Of a stretch of DNA of 64,000 nt, positions 9,533 through 17,835 are shown piece by piece; the first letter of the stretch is position 1, and each line of letters opens with the position of its first letter. Both the position numbers and the translations under genes were made by a program. The notes under the pieces are model-generated. The model did no database searches. It was not told the DNA's origin and saw nothing but the letters and a program-made list of their open reading frames with translations. The DNA is from an uncultured Alistipes sp. (GTDB lineage: Bacteria; Bacteroidota; Bacteroidia; Bacteroidales; Rikenellaceae): NCBI RefSeq assembly GCF_910580175.1, contig NZ_CAJTXD010000001.1, positions 124,001 to 188,000 on the forward strand, given 5' to 3'.

Positions 9533-11197
9533 ATGGAGTGGCTCCATGACCTCTTCTTCGGCGGGGGCATCGCGCATGCGGTGCTGACGTTCGCACTGGT
9601 CGTCACGCTGGGCGTGCTGCTCGGCAAAATCAAGATCGGCGGCGTCTCGCTCGGCATCACGTGGATTCTTTTCGTCGGCATCGTTTTGAGCCATCTGGGC
9701 ATGACGGTCGACGGCGAAGTCCTGCACTTCGTCAAGGAATTCGGATTGATCCTCTTCGTGTTCTCGATCGGCCTGCAAGTGGGGCCGGGGTTTTTCGCGT
9801 CGTTCAAACATGGCGGCATGACTCTGGTATGCTGTGCCGTGGCGATCGTGTTGTTAGGCGTGGCGACGGCCTATGTCCTGCATCTGACGACGGGAACTCC
9901 GGTGCCGACGATGGTCGGCATTCTATCGGGTGCAGTGACCAACACGCCCGGGCTGGGCGCCGCACAGCAGGCCTATGCCGATGCGACGGGGATCAACGAT
10001 CCGACCATCGCCCTGGGTTATGCGGTGGCCTACCCTCTGGGCGTGGTGGGCATCATCCTCACGATGATCTGCATCCGCTATGTACTGCGGGTAAAGTTCG
10101 AGAAAGAAAACGAAGGGCTGGCAGCTCTCTCGCAAGAACATAAGTTCGCCGACAAGGTATCGGTGGAGTTTACCAATCCGATGCTCGACGGTCGGACGGT
10201 AGAATACATACGCGATCTGATAAACCGGCAATTCGTGGTTTCGCGCGTCATGTCGACCGACGGCGAAGTGTCGATGTCCGATGCCGACTCGGTGCTCCAT
10301 ACGGGCGACCGGCTGTGCGTGGTCTGCCAGACGGAGGATACCGAGGCGATCGTAGCCTTTCTGGGACGGCGCGTGAAGATGACCGACGAGCAATGGGGCA
10401 ACAACACGCCGCATGCCGAGCTGATCTCGCGCCGCATCCTGATTACGAAATCGTCGATCAACGGCAAGAAATTTTCCGACTTGCGGCTGCGCACGAAGTA
10501 CGGCATCACGCTGACGCGCGTCAACCGGGCGGGCGTAGATCTGATCCCCTACCAAGGACTCGAATTGCAGGTCGGCGACCGGGTAATGGTCGTCGGCCCC
10601 GAAAAGGCGGTGGCCCAAGTGGCCGACGTGCTGGGCAACTCGCTGAAAAAACTGGATCAGCCCAATCTGATCACGCTTTTCGTGGGTATCGCTCTGGGGG
10701 TGCTGCTGGGATCGGTCCCGCTGCTGAACGTACCCCAACCCGTGAAACTGGGCCTGGCCGGCGGCCCGCTGATCGTAGCGATACTCATCGGCCGCTTCGG
10801 CACGCACTTCCATCTGGTAACCTACACGACCATGAGCGCCAACCTGATGCTGCGCGAAATAGGCATTGCGCTGTTTCTGGCGGCCGTGGGCATCGGTGCC
10901 GGCGACGGATTCGCGGATGCGATCGTCGGGGGCGGCTACCGGTGGATCGGCTACGGCGCGGTCATTACGGTGGTGCCGCTGTTGATCGTGGGCATCGTGG
11001 CGCGCGTATGGCTGAAAATGAACTACTATACGTTGATGGGACTCATAGCCGGCGCAACGACCGATCCCCCGGCATTGGCCTATGCCAATGCCACGGCCGG
11101 AAACGACATGCCTGCGGTGGGCTATTCGACGGTCTATCCTGTGGTCATGTTTTTGCGCGTGCTCACGGCGCAGATATTCATTTTGTTCGCGCTCTGA
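9533..11197 (+). CDS. putative transporter, AspT/YidE (AAE) family with two TrkA-C domains
   Basis: A 554-residue membrane protein. Helices in the N-terminal half (to about 180) and C-terminal half (about 380-554) flank a cytoplasmic region containing two TrkA-C/RCK-C-like domains, the layout of the aspartate:alanine exchanger family (YidE/YbjL). The motif NTPGLGAAQQA near 138 and its counterpart TTDPPALAYA near 505 are the internal repeat motifs of this family. Characterised members exchange amino acids or dicarboxylates; the substrate here cannot be told from sequence. It stands alone with its own promoter. Confidence 0.85.
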   Translation: MEWLHDLFFGGGIAHAVLTFALVVTLGVLLGKIKIGGVSLGITWILFVGIVLSHLGMTVDGEVLHFVKEFGLILFVFSIGLQVGPGFFASFKHGGMTLVCCAVAIVLLGVATAYVLHLTTGTPVPTMVGILSGAVTNTPGLGAAQQAYADATGINDPTIALGYAVAYPLGVVGIILTMICIRYVLRVKFEKENEGLAALSQEHKFADKVSVEFTNPMLDGRTVEYIRDLINRQFVVSRVMSTDGEVSMSDADSVLHTGDRLCVVCQTEDTEAIVAFLGRRVKMTDEQWGNNTPHAELISRRILITKSSINGKKFSDLRLRTKYGITLTRVNRAGVDLIPYQGLELQVGDRVMVVGPEKAVAQVADVLGNSLKKLDQPNLITLFVGIALGVLLGSVPLLNVPQPVKLGLAGGPLIVAILIGRFGTHFHLVTYTTMSANLMLREIGIALFLAAVGIGAGDGFADAIVGGGYRWIGYGAVITVVPLLIVGIVARVWLKMNYYTLMGLIAGATTDPPALAYANATAGNDMPAVGYSTVYPVVMFLRVLTAQIFILFAL

Positions 11198-11260
11198 TCC
11201 GAACGGGCATGGGGAGACGCTTCGCCCCGGAATCCGAAGCAGGATATTTTCGCGAATAAA

Positions 11261-11292
11261 TTTGCTTTTGCGCCCTGGGTGCGTTATCTTTG
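11261..11292 (+). promoter_or_regulatory. promoter of the aminotransferase gene
   Basis: TTTG at 11261-11264, 20 nt, TATCTTTG at 11285-11292. Transcription would begin near 11298, giving a leader of about 14 nt. It excludes the longer in-frame start at 11279. Confidence 0.8.
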
Positions 11293-11311
11293 TAACACCA
11301 AACTTTCTATT

Positions 11312-12499
11312 ATGGCCAAAGCAGTCAATATTGCCCGTTCGCATCGGCTGGACGGCATCGGAGAGTACTATTTTTCGCGCCGCCTGCGCGAAATAGCCGA
11401 AATCGAAGCGGCCACAGGCCGTCAGATCATCAAACTTGCGATGGGCAGTCCTGACCTGCCGCCCCACCCCTCGGTAATCGAGCGGCTGGCGAAAGAAGCG
11501 CAACGCCCCGACGTGCACAAATATATGTCCTACAAGGGGGAACCCATCTTGCGGAAAGCCTTTGCCGACTGGTACAAGAAATGGTATCGCACGGAGCTGG
11601 ACTACAACTCGGAAGTGCTCCCGCTGATCGGCTCGAAAGAAGGCATCATGCACATCTGCATGACGTTCCTCGACAAGGGCGACAAGGTACTGGTGCCGAA
11701 CCCGGGCTACCCCACCTATTCGTCGGCCGTGCGGCTGTCGGGCGGCGAGATGGTAACCTATGCGCTCAACAAGGAGACGAATTTCTATCCCGACTTCGAC
11801 GCGATCGAACGCGCGGGGCTGGAGGGTGTGAAGATGATGCTGGTCAACTACCCCAACATGCCGACGGGCCAGACGCCCTCGATGGAACTGATGCAGAAGA
11901 TCGTGGATTTCGGTGCCCGTCATAATATCTTGATCGTGCACGACAATCCGTACAGCTTCATCCGCAATGCCGAGGCGCCGATTTCGATCATGGAAGCCGA
12001 GGGCGCGCGCGACGTGGCGCTGGAGATGAACTCGCTCTCGAAAGGCCACTCGATGGCCGGCTGGCGCGTGGGCGTGGTGGTCGGCAAGAAAGAGTGGATC
12101 GACGCGATTCTGACGTTCAAGTCGAACATGGACTCGGGTATGTTCTATCCGATCCAGGCGGCGGCCGACACGGCGCTGGCGCTGGGCGACGAATGGTTCG
12201 AGGAGCTGAATGCGATCTACTATGGCCGCGAAAAACAAGCCTATGCGCTGCTCGATGCACTGGGCTGCCGCTACCGCGAGCATCAGGCCGGCCTGTTCGT
12301 GTGGGCCGAACTGCCGGAAGACTACGAGGGCGACAGCTTCGCGTTCTCGGACGAAGTGATGGAGAAGTGCGACGTATTCCTTACGCCGGGCGGCATCTTC
12401 GGCTCGGAGGGCAAACGCTACATCCGCATCACGCTGTGCTGTCCGGAAGAACTGCTGAAAAAAGCGACGGACAACGTGGTGGCGAAGCTGCACAAATAA
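11312..12499 (+). CDS. class I/II PLP-dependent aminotransferase
   Basis: A 395-residue fold-type I enzyme. The ATG at 11312 is used because an in-frame upstream start (11279) lies inside the promoter. Motifs: YPNMPTG (substrate/PLP-binding Asn region), HDNPYSF, and NSLSKGHSMAGWRVG with the Schiff-base Lys near residue 243, plus a C-terminal Arg in RYIRITLC that binds the substrate carboxylate. It resembles LL-diaminopimelate aminotransferase-like or alanine/aspartate aminotransferases, but the substrate is uncertain. Single gene followed by a strong terminator. Confidence 0.85.
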   Translation: MAKAVNIARSHRLDGIGEYYFSRRLREIAEIEAATGRQIIKLAMGSPDLPPHPSVIERLAKEAQRPDVHKYMSYKGEPILRKAFADWYKKWYRTELDYNSEVLPLIGSKEGIMHICMTFLDKGDKVLVPNPGYPTYSSAVRLSGGEMVTYALNKETNFYPDFDAIERAGLEGVKMMLVNYPNMPTGQTPSMELMQKIVDFGARHNILIVHDNPYSFIRNAEAPISIMEAEGARDVALEMNSLSKGHSMAGWRVGVVVGKKEWIDAILTFKSNMDSGMFYPIQAAADTALALGDEWFEELNAIYYGREKQAYALLDALGCRYREHQAGLFVWAELPEDYEGDSFAFSDEVMEKCDVFLTPGGIFGSEGKRYIRITLCCPEELLKKATDNVVAKLHK

Positions 12500-12529
12500 A
12501 CGAACCGGAAGTCGACCGGACGAAAGCGG

Positions 12530-12562
12530 GCGGGCGTCTTTTTCAAGACGCCCGCTTTTTTT
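12530..12562 (+). terminator. intrinsic terminator after the aminotransferase
   Basis: An 11-bp perfect stem (12530-12540 with 12545-12555), TTTC loop and seven T. Confidence 0.9.
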
Positions 12563-12763
12563 GCTGCCGATTTTGAACGCCGGCACGGCCCTCCCCCGAG
12601 GCCAGTTGGGCCGGTCGGCGCCGACAAACCGGCGCTCATCGGCTTTCGGATTTGTTTGTGTTCCCTGACAGAAGCACCGCCCGATGGAATGGATACACGG
12701 CCCGAAACAGCGAACTGCGACGGTTCGGATTCGGGGTTCTGTTTCTTGAACGCAGATAGATTG
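12563..12763. other. intergenic region with no recognised gene
   Basis: About 200 nt between two terminators. The sequence has short GC-rich self-complementary stretches, but no promoter consensus, start codon with coding character, tRNA or repeat was recognised. Confidence 0.5.
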
Positions 12764-12800
12764 AAAAAAATACCCCTGCTGCATGGTGTTGCGGCAGGGG
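12764..12800 (-). terminator. intrinsic terminator after the cyclophilin gene
   Basis: On the minus strand, a 7-bp stem (12794-12800 with 12773-12779) with extra inner pairing is followed by a T-rich run (A run at 12764-12770 on the plus strand). It lies 18 nt past the stop. Confidence 0.8.
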
Positions 12801-12818
12801 CAATCTTGTAGGGGGCTT

Positions 12819-13268
12819 TTACTCTTCGACGATGCGGATCGAAAGGATCTTGTCGCCGGGACGGATGTCGTCGATCACGTCGAGACCCTCCACGACCCGG
12901 CCGAAGCAGGTGTGACGGCCGTCGAGGTGCTGCGTATTCTGGCGGTTGTGGCAGATGAAGAACTGCGAACCGCCCGTATCCTTGCCGGCATGGGCCATCG
13001 AGAGCACGCCGCGGTCGTGGTACTGCCGCGGTGCCGAAGTCTCGCACTTGATGGTATAGCCAGGGCCGCCCGTACCGTCGCCGCGCGGGCAGCCGCCCTG
13101 GATGACGAAATCGGGAATGACGCGGTGGAAAGTCAGGCCGTCGTAAAAGTTGTGCTCGGCGAGCTGGACGAAATTGGCCACCGTGCCGGGTGTTTCTTGG
13201 GTGTAGAGTTCGGCTTTCATCGTCCCTTTCTCGGTGGCGATGACGGCATATTGCATTTTCTCGGACAT
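12819..13268 (-). CDS. cyclophilin-type peptidylprolyl isomerase
   Basis: A 149-residue cytoplasmic enzyme that catalyses cis-trans isomerisation of prolyl bonds. Core cyclophilin motifs are present: TVANFVQLAEHNFYDGLTFHR with the catalytic Arg (FHRVIPDFVIQGG), GGSQFFI, and LDGRHTCFGRV. The start MSEKMQ at 13268 is chosen because the frame upstream runs into the tmRNA gene; an internal Met four residues later (MQYAV) is an alternative. No signal peptide. It is the bare one-domain form. Transcribed away from the tmRNA on the same strand. Confidence 0.92.
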   Translation of the reverse strand: MSEKMQYAVIATEKGTMKAELYTQETPGTVANFVQLAEHNFYDGLTFHRVIPDFVIQGGCPRGDGTGGPGYTIKCETSAPRQYHDRGVLSMAHAGKDTGGSQFFICHNRQNTQHLDGRHTCFGRVVEGLDVIDDIRPGDKILSIRIVEE

Positions 13269-13403
13269 AATGAATGGAATTTCTTGGCTGTAAAAATAAG
13301 CATAAAAAAACGAAACGGCAAACGAACGAACCTTGATCCGGGGAAAATCCGTTTCGGTCGAAGAGCAAGCACCGGCAAGCCTCTCCTGGCTGTATAAAAG
13401 TAA

Positions 13404-13432
13404 AAAAGACAGACCTTTCCGTCTGTCTTTTC
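13404..13432 (-). terminator. terminator of the tmRNA gene
   Basis: The hairpin AAAAGACAGAC / GTCTGTCTTTT surrounds a short loop and ends in a T run on the minus strand, immediately 3' of the tmRNA. Confidence 0.88.
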
Positions 13433-13434
13433 CG

Positions 13435-13835
13435 TGGAGGTGGCGGGAGTCGAACCCGCGTCCAAACAAGGAACCCGAGAGCTTTCTACACGCTTAGTCG
13501 CCGTTTCGTCCTTCTCCCCGAGTCTGGCAGGCGACGGCCGAACCCGGGTCCCAGTTCCTTGAATTTCGCACGGCAGTCGGAACAACCCGCCGCACTATCT
13601 CCGAATCGATGATACCCCGTATGGAAAAGGATTAGGGAGCGGAACCCTCCTCCGGGATACTCGTCGCTGCGGCGCCTTGGCCGCGGCGATTAAGCCAATT
13701 TTCCTTGAAAATTAGGCAGCGAGTGCATAGCTGTTATTGCCATTTGTAGTTCGAGCGTCGATATTTACGAGCTGCCGCACAGCGCTCGGCGTGCTTACAA
13801 TCGAACTCTGCCTGCTGTCAAAACCGGGCACCCCC
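13435..13835 (-). ncRNA. ssrA: transfer-messenger RNA
   Basis: The 3' part (13435-13470) is a T-arm and acceptor strand ending CACCTCCA, and the 5' end at 13835 (GGGGGTGCCCGG) pairs with it to form a tRNA-like acceptor stem with one G-U pair. CCA is not encoded. The tag frame reads on the minus strand up to the stop at 13712-13714 and ends NNSYALAA, the expected degradation tag ending. The resume codon is not certain; a tag of ARTTNGNNSYALAA is possible. tmRNA rescues stalled ribosomes with SmpB. Confidence 0.93.
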
Positions 13836-13871
13836 AGATCGGACGGCCGCAAAGCCGCATTGGAAACGGAG

Positions 13872-13879
13872 CAAAAATA
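13872..13879 (-). promoter_or_regulatory. -7 box upstream of tmRNA
   Basis: TATTTTTG on the minus strand, about 37 nt before the mature 5' end, consistent with a short precursor leader. No -33 TTG at the usual distance. Confidence 0.55.
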
Positions 13880-14037
13880 ATACATTATTTCGAAATATCC
13901 GCATGGAATGGGCGGATAAATATCTGCGCAGCCCCGTCGGGCGGGAGCAGCAAGGTGCGGGAGCGTCTCCCGAAACAACCCGAAAGGCGGAAAACGGTTT
14001 TTCGGGCATCGGGAGTGGGGCATGATGAATTTTTTAT

Positions 14038-14045
14038 TATCTTTA
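14038..14045 (+). promoter_or_regulatory. near-consensus -7 box of ftsE
   Basis: TATCTTTA differs from TAnnTTTG only in the last base and lies 23 nt before the ATG. Confidence 0.5.
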
Positions 14046-14068
14046 CCCATTCAAATTCGGTGACCGCT

Positions 14069-14806
14069 ATGAATCGGAAATTGGTCGTGAGTCTTCGTCG
14101 TGCAGCCATCTGCCATGTCAATGACGCCCTCGGGCGCAAGTCAGCCAAACGCCTGCTGCGCGAAAGCGAAATGGTGCTTTCGGATGTCGATCTGGATGTG
14201 AGCGCCGGCGAATTCGTCTACCTGATCGGCCGCGTGGGATGCGGGAAAAGCACCCTGCTGAAAACCCTCTATGCCGAAGTCCCGCTGCTCACGGGCGAGG
14301 GCACCATCGCGGGATTCGACCTGCGTACGCTGCGCCGCCGCGACATTCCGTATCTGCGCCGTCGCATCGGCATCGTATTCCAAGACTATCAACTGCTGAC
14401 CGACCGCAACGTCTTCATGAACCTCTACTATGTGATGAAAGCGACGGGCTGGAAGCGCGAAGCGGAAATCCGCGAACGGATCGATCATGTATTGCAGGTG
14501 GTCGATCTGGAATCGAAGAGCTACAAGATGCCATTCGAACTCTCGGGCGGCGAGCAGCAGCGTCTGGTCATCGCCCGGGCGCTGCTCAACGATCCGCAGG
14601 TGCTGCTGGCCGACGAACCGACGGGCAACCTCGACCCGGTAACGGCCGACGGGATCATGAAGCTGTTCCGCGAAATCGCACGCCGCGGCTGTGCGGTGGT
14701 CATGTCGACGCACAACACCTCGCTGATCGAGAACTACCCTGCCCGGGCCGTGCTTTTCTCGAAAGGCAAGATCCGCGAAGTCGATCTCGAAGCGGAGCTG
14801 TCATAA
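14069..14806 (+). CDS. ftsE: cell division ATP-binding protein FtsE
   Basis: A 245-residue ABC ATPase. Walker A GRVGCGKS at 54-61, Q-loop FQDYQLL near 104, signature LSGGEQQR at 158-165, Walker B VLLADEPTGNLD at 178-189, and an H-loop in STHN. With FtsX it forms a complex that activates peptidoglycan hydrolases at the septum. The context GEFVYLIGRVG is typical of Bacteroidetes FtsE. An about 35-residue segment before the ATPase core is also present in relatives. ftsX is not adjacent, as is common in this phylum. Other LolD/MacB-type ATPases are possible but less likely. Confidence 0.85.
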   Translation: MNRKLVVSLRRAAICHVNDALGRKSAKRLLRESEMVLSDVDLDVSAGEFVYLIGRVGCGKSTLLKTLYAEVPLLTGEGTIAGFDLRTLRRRDIPYLRRRIGIVFQDYQLLTDRNVFMNLYYVMKATGWKREAEIRERIDHVLQVVDLESKSYKMPFELSGGEQQRLVIARALLNDPQVLLADEPTGNLDPVTADGIMKLFREIARRGCAVVMSTHNTSLIENYPARAVLFSKGKIREVDLEAELS

Positions 14807-14986
14807 CGAATCGCTGCACCCGGAGACTCCTCGCCGTGCGGACTCTCCCGGTCAGGTTGGCGCAGCGCTCCGGGGCAGAGAATGCCCGCAACCGACGACA
14901 ATTTGCTGCTGCCGGCACCTCGGCACCGCGGGGAATAGCAAAAGGACGGATAGCAAAAAAACGATCCGGAGGCGCCGCGCCGCTGC

Positions 14987-15017
14987 TTGTTTTATTCGGG
15001 AATAATCACTATATTTG
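14987..15017 (+). promoter_or_regulatory. promoter of gyrB
   Basis: TTG at 14987-14989, 20 nt, TATATTTG at 15010-15017, 22 nt before the ATG. The rest of the 14807-14986 gap holds no gene. Confidence 0.85.
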
Positions 15018-15039
15018 TACGATATTTTAAAGTCAACAA

Positions 15040-16995
15040 ATGAGTACTGAACAAGAAAACGTGAAGAAGCAGGAAGAAGCCTATTCGGCGTCGAACATCC
15101 AGGTGCTGGAAGGACTCGAAGCCGTGCGCAAGCGTCCTGCCATGTATATCGGCGACATCGGCGAGAAGGGCCTCCATCATCTGGTGTACGAAGTGGTGGA
15201 CAACTCGATCGACGAGGCGCTGGCCGGATACTGTACCGATATCGACGTGACGATCAACGAGGATAATTCGATCACTGTGAAAGACAACGGTCGAGGCATT
15301 CCGACCGACTACCACGAGAAAGAGGGCAAGTCGGCCCTCGAAGTGGTGCTGACGGTGCTGCATGCGGGCGGCAAGTTCGATAAGGGCAGCTACAAGGTGT
15401 CGGGCGGTCTGCACGGCGTGGGCGTGTCGTGCGTCAACGCATTGTCGACCCTGCTTATTGCCGAAATCCATCGCGAGGGCAAGATTTACCGTCAGTCGTA
15501 CAGCAAGGGTACGCCCACCTCGCAGGTCGAAGTGGTCGGCACGTGCGAGGATCGCGGTACGACCGTCACTTTCAAACCCGACGGCGAAATCTTTACCCAC
15601 ACGACCGAATATAAATACGACATCCTGGCCAACCGGCTGCGGGAACTGGCGTTTCTGAACAAGGGTATCCGGCTGAACCTCTACGACCTGCGCAAGGACG
15701 AGGAGGGCAAGACCCGCGAAGACCACTTCTACTCGAAAGAGGGACTCAAGGAGTTCGTGAAGTATCTGGATGCCACGCGTGGCGAACCGATCATCGACTC
15801 GATCATCTATCTGGATACCGAGAAGAACGGCGTGCCGGTGGAAGTGGCCATGCAATACAACGACTCCTACTCGGAGAACGTGCATTCCTATGTGAACAAC
15901 ATCAACACCATCGAGGGCGGTACGCACTTGACGGGTTTCCGCCGTGCGCTGACCCGCACGCTGAAGAAATATGCCGAAGACTCGGGCATGCTCTCGAAGG
16001 TCAAGTTCGACATCAGCGGCGACGACTTCCGCGAAGGTCTGACGGCCGTGGTCTCGGTAAAGGTTGCCGAGCCGCAGTTCGAGGGACAGACCAAGACCAA
16101 GCTGGGCAACGACGACGTATCGGCGGCCGTAGACCAGGCGATGACCATGGCGCTGGGGCACTATCTGGAGGAGAATCCCAAGGATGCCAAGGCCATCGTG
16201 CAGAAAGTCGTGCTGGCGGCTACGGCCCGCCACGCAGCCCGCAAGGCCCGCGAAGCCGTGCAGCGCAAAACGCCGCTGTCGGGCGTGGGACTCCCGGGCA
16301 AGTTGGCCGATTGTTCGAGCCGCGACCGCTCGATCGCCGAAATTTTCTTCGTCGAGGGCGACTCGGCAGGCGGAACGGCCAAATCGGGACGTGACCGCAA
16401 CTTCCAGGCTATCATGCCCTTGCGCGGTAAGATTCTGAACATCGAGAAGGCGCAGGAGCATCGCATGTGGGAGAACGAAGAGATCAAGAATATGTTCACG
16501 GCGCTGGGCGTGACGATCGGCACCGAAGAAGACAGCAAGGCACTGAATCTGGAGAAGCTGCGCTACGACAAGATCATCATCATGACCGATGCCGATGTCG
16601 ACGGCAGCCACATCGCTACGCTGATGCTGACGTTCTTCTTCCGCAAGATGAAGGAGCTGATCGAAAACGGCCACGTCTACATCGCTACCCCGCCGCTCTA
16701 TCTGGTCAAGAAAGGGAAGCAGGAACGCTACTGCTGGACGGACAAGGAGCGCGACGCCATCACGGAAGAATTCGGAAAGGGCACGCATGTACAACGCTAC
16801 AAAGGTCTGGGCGAGATGAACGCCCACCAGCTGTGGGAGACGACAATGAACCCCGACACGCGCATTCTGCGTCAGGTAAACATCGAGAATGCTGCCGAAG
16901 CCGACCGCATTTTCTCGATGCTGATGGGCGACGACGTGCCGCCCCGCCGCGAATTCATCGAGAAGAATGCCCACTACGCCAACATCGACGCATAA
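15040..16995 (+). CDS. gyrB: DNA gyrase subunit B
   Basis: A 651-residue type IIA topoisomerase subunit that supplies ATP for negative supercoiling together with GyrA. The GHKL ATPase domain has VVDNSIDEALAG (Mg/ATP-binding Asn/Glu), DNGRGIP and GLHGVGVSCVNALS; the TOPRIM domain has EGDSAGG and DADVDGSHI; the C-terminal RYKGLGEMN motif is intact. Length is normal for Bacteroidetes GyrB, without the proteobacterial insert. It is monocistronic: its own promoter upstream and a hairpin downstream. Confidence 0.98.
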   Translation: MSTEQENVKKQEEAYSASNIQVLEGLEAVRKRPAMYIGDIGEKGLHHLVYEVVDNSIDEALAGYCTDIDVTINEDNSITVKDNGRGIPTDYHEKEGKSALEVVLTVLHAGGKFDKGSYKVSGGLHGVGVSCVNALSTLLIAEIHREGKIYRQSYSKGTPTSQVEVVGTCEDRGTTVTFKPDGEIFTHTTEYKYDILANRLRELAFLNKGIRLNLYDLRKDEEGKTREDHFYSKEGLKEFVKYLDATRGEPIIDSIIYLDTEKNGVPVEVAMQYNDSYSENVHSYVNNINTIEGGTHLTGFRRALTRTLKKYAEDSGMLSKVKFDISGDDFREGLTAVVSVKVAEPQFEGQTKTKLGNDDVSAAVDQAMTMALGHYLEENPKDAKAIVQKVVLAATARHAARKAREAVQRKTPLSGVGLPGKLADCSSRDRSIAEIFFVEGDSAGGTAKSGRDRNFQAIMPLRGKILNIEKAQEHRMWENEEIKNMFTALGVTIGTEEDSKALNLEKLRYDKIIIMTDADVDGSHIATLMLTFFFRKMKELIENGHVYIATPPLYLVKKGKQERYCWTDKERDAITEEFGKGTHVQRYKGLGEMNAHQLWETTMNPDTRILRQVNIENAAEADRIFSMLMGDDVPPRREFIEKNAHYANIDA

Positions 16996-17008
16996 TGAAG
17001 ACGAAGCA

Positions 17009-17038
17009 AAAGGATCACTCTTGTAAGTGATCCTTTGT
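17009..17038 (+). terminator. hairpin after gyrB
   Basis: An 11-bp perfect stem (17009-17019 with 17026-17036) followed by TTTGTTTTAT. The T run is interrupted, so it may be a moderate terminator. Confidence 0.75.
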
Positions 17039-17068
17039 TTTATATAACCACCTCTAACATCTCTTTCT

Positions 17069-17686
17069 ATGCAAGTTACGGTAATCGGAGTCGCCGGAGG
17101 AACCGGATCGGGAAAATCGACGCTTGTCAAACGTTTGCAGGAAGCGTTCGAAGGCGACGATGTAGTGACGCTGTGTCATGACTACTATTACAAGGCCCAT
17201 CCCGAATTGACGTTCGAAGAACGCACGAAACTGAACTACGACCATCCGCAGGCGTTCGATACCCACATGCTTGTGGAGCATATTAAGGCGCTGAAAGAAA
17301 ACGTGCCGATCGAACACCCGGTCTATTCGTTCGTCGACCACGACCGCCTGCCGGAGACTGTGAGCGTGAAACCCTCGAAAGTAATCATCGTGGACGGCAT
17401 CCTGATCTTCGAGAACAAGGAACTGCGCGACCTGATGGATATTAAGGTTTTCGTCGACACCGACGCGGACATACGCCTGGCCCGGCGCATCTTGCGCGAC
17501 GTCTGCGACCGCGGCCGCACCATGCAGTCGGTCATCACGCAGTATACGTCGACGGTAAAACCGATGCACGAAGAATTTGTGGAACCTTCGAAGAAGTATG
17601 CCGATGTCATCATCCCCGAGGGCGGGTTCAACTCGGTGGCCGTAGCGATGTTGATTCAGAATATCAGTTCGCTTATCAACAAATGA
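17069..17686 (+). CDS. udk: uridine kinase
   Basis: A 205-residue P-loop kinase that phosphorylates uridine/cytidine in pyrimidine salvage. The Walker A motif GVAGGTGSGKS lies at residues 7-17; the substrate region YYYKAHPELTFEER and NYDHPQAFD, and VDGILIFE follow. Length is standard. The start ATG has a preceding T-rich leader without clear Shine-Dalgarno, which is usual here. Confidence 0.94.
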   Translation: MQVTVIGVAGGTGSGKSTLVKRLQEAFEGDDVVTLCHDYYYKAHPELTFEERTKLNYDHPQAFDTHMLVEHIKALKENVPIEHPVYSFVDHDRLPETVSVKPSKVIIVDGILIFENKELRDLMDIKVFVDTDADIRLARRILRDVCDRGRTMQSVITQYTSTVKPMHEEFVEPSKKYADVIIPEGGFNSVAVAMLIQNISSLINK

Positions 17687-17781
17687 AGCGTCCGATGTGA
17701 TAACGGTATTCCTGTACAAAGAAATTTTGTATTATTTCTGAAAGACGCTTTTGCAGCTCTCCGAATCCAAGGCGTGAACGC

Positions 17782-17809
17782 AACAGCCCGGACAATTGTC
17801 CGGGCTGTT
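17782..17809. terminator. perfect palindrome between convergent udk and mutS
   Basis: A perfect 28-nt palindrome (13-14 bp half arms, AATT centre) flanked by T-rich sequence, between the stops of udk and the oppositely oriented mutS. Probably a bidirectional terminator. Confidence 0.8.
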
Positions 17810-17835
17810 CTATATCCGATGCGAAAAGGGAGGGC

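Noticed and set aside
9923..12784. A 953-codon minus-strand frame opposite the transporter and aminotransferase genes
   Set aside because: It is antisense to two intact genes with clear family motifs, and contains no recognisable domain; it arises from GC-rich codon bias.
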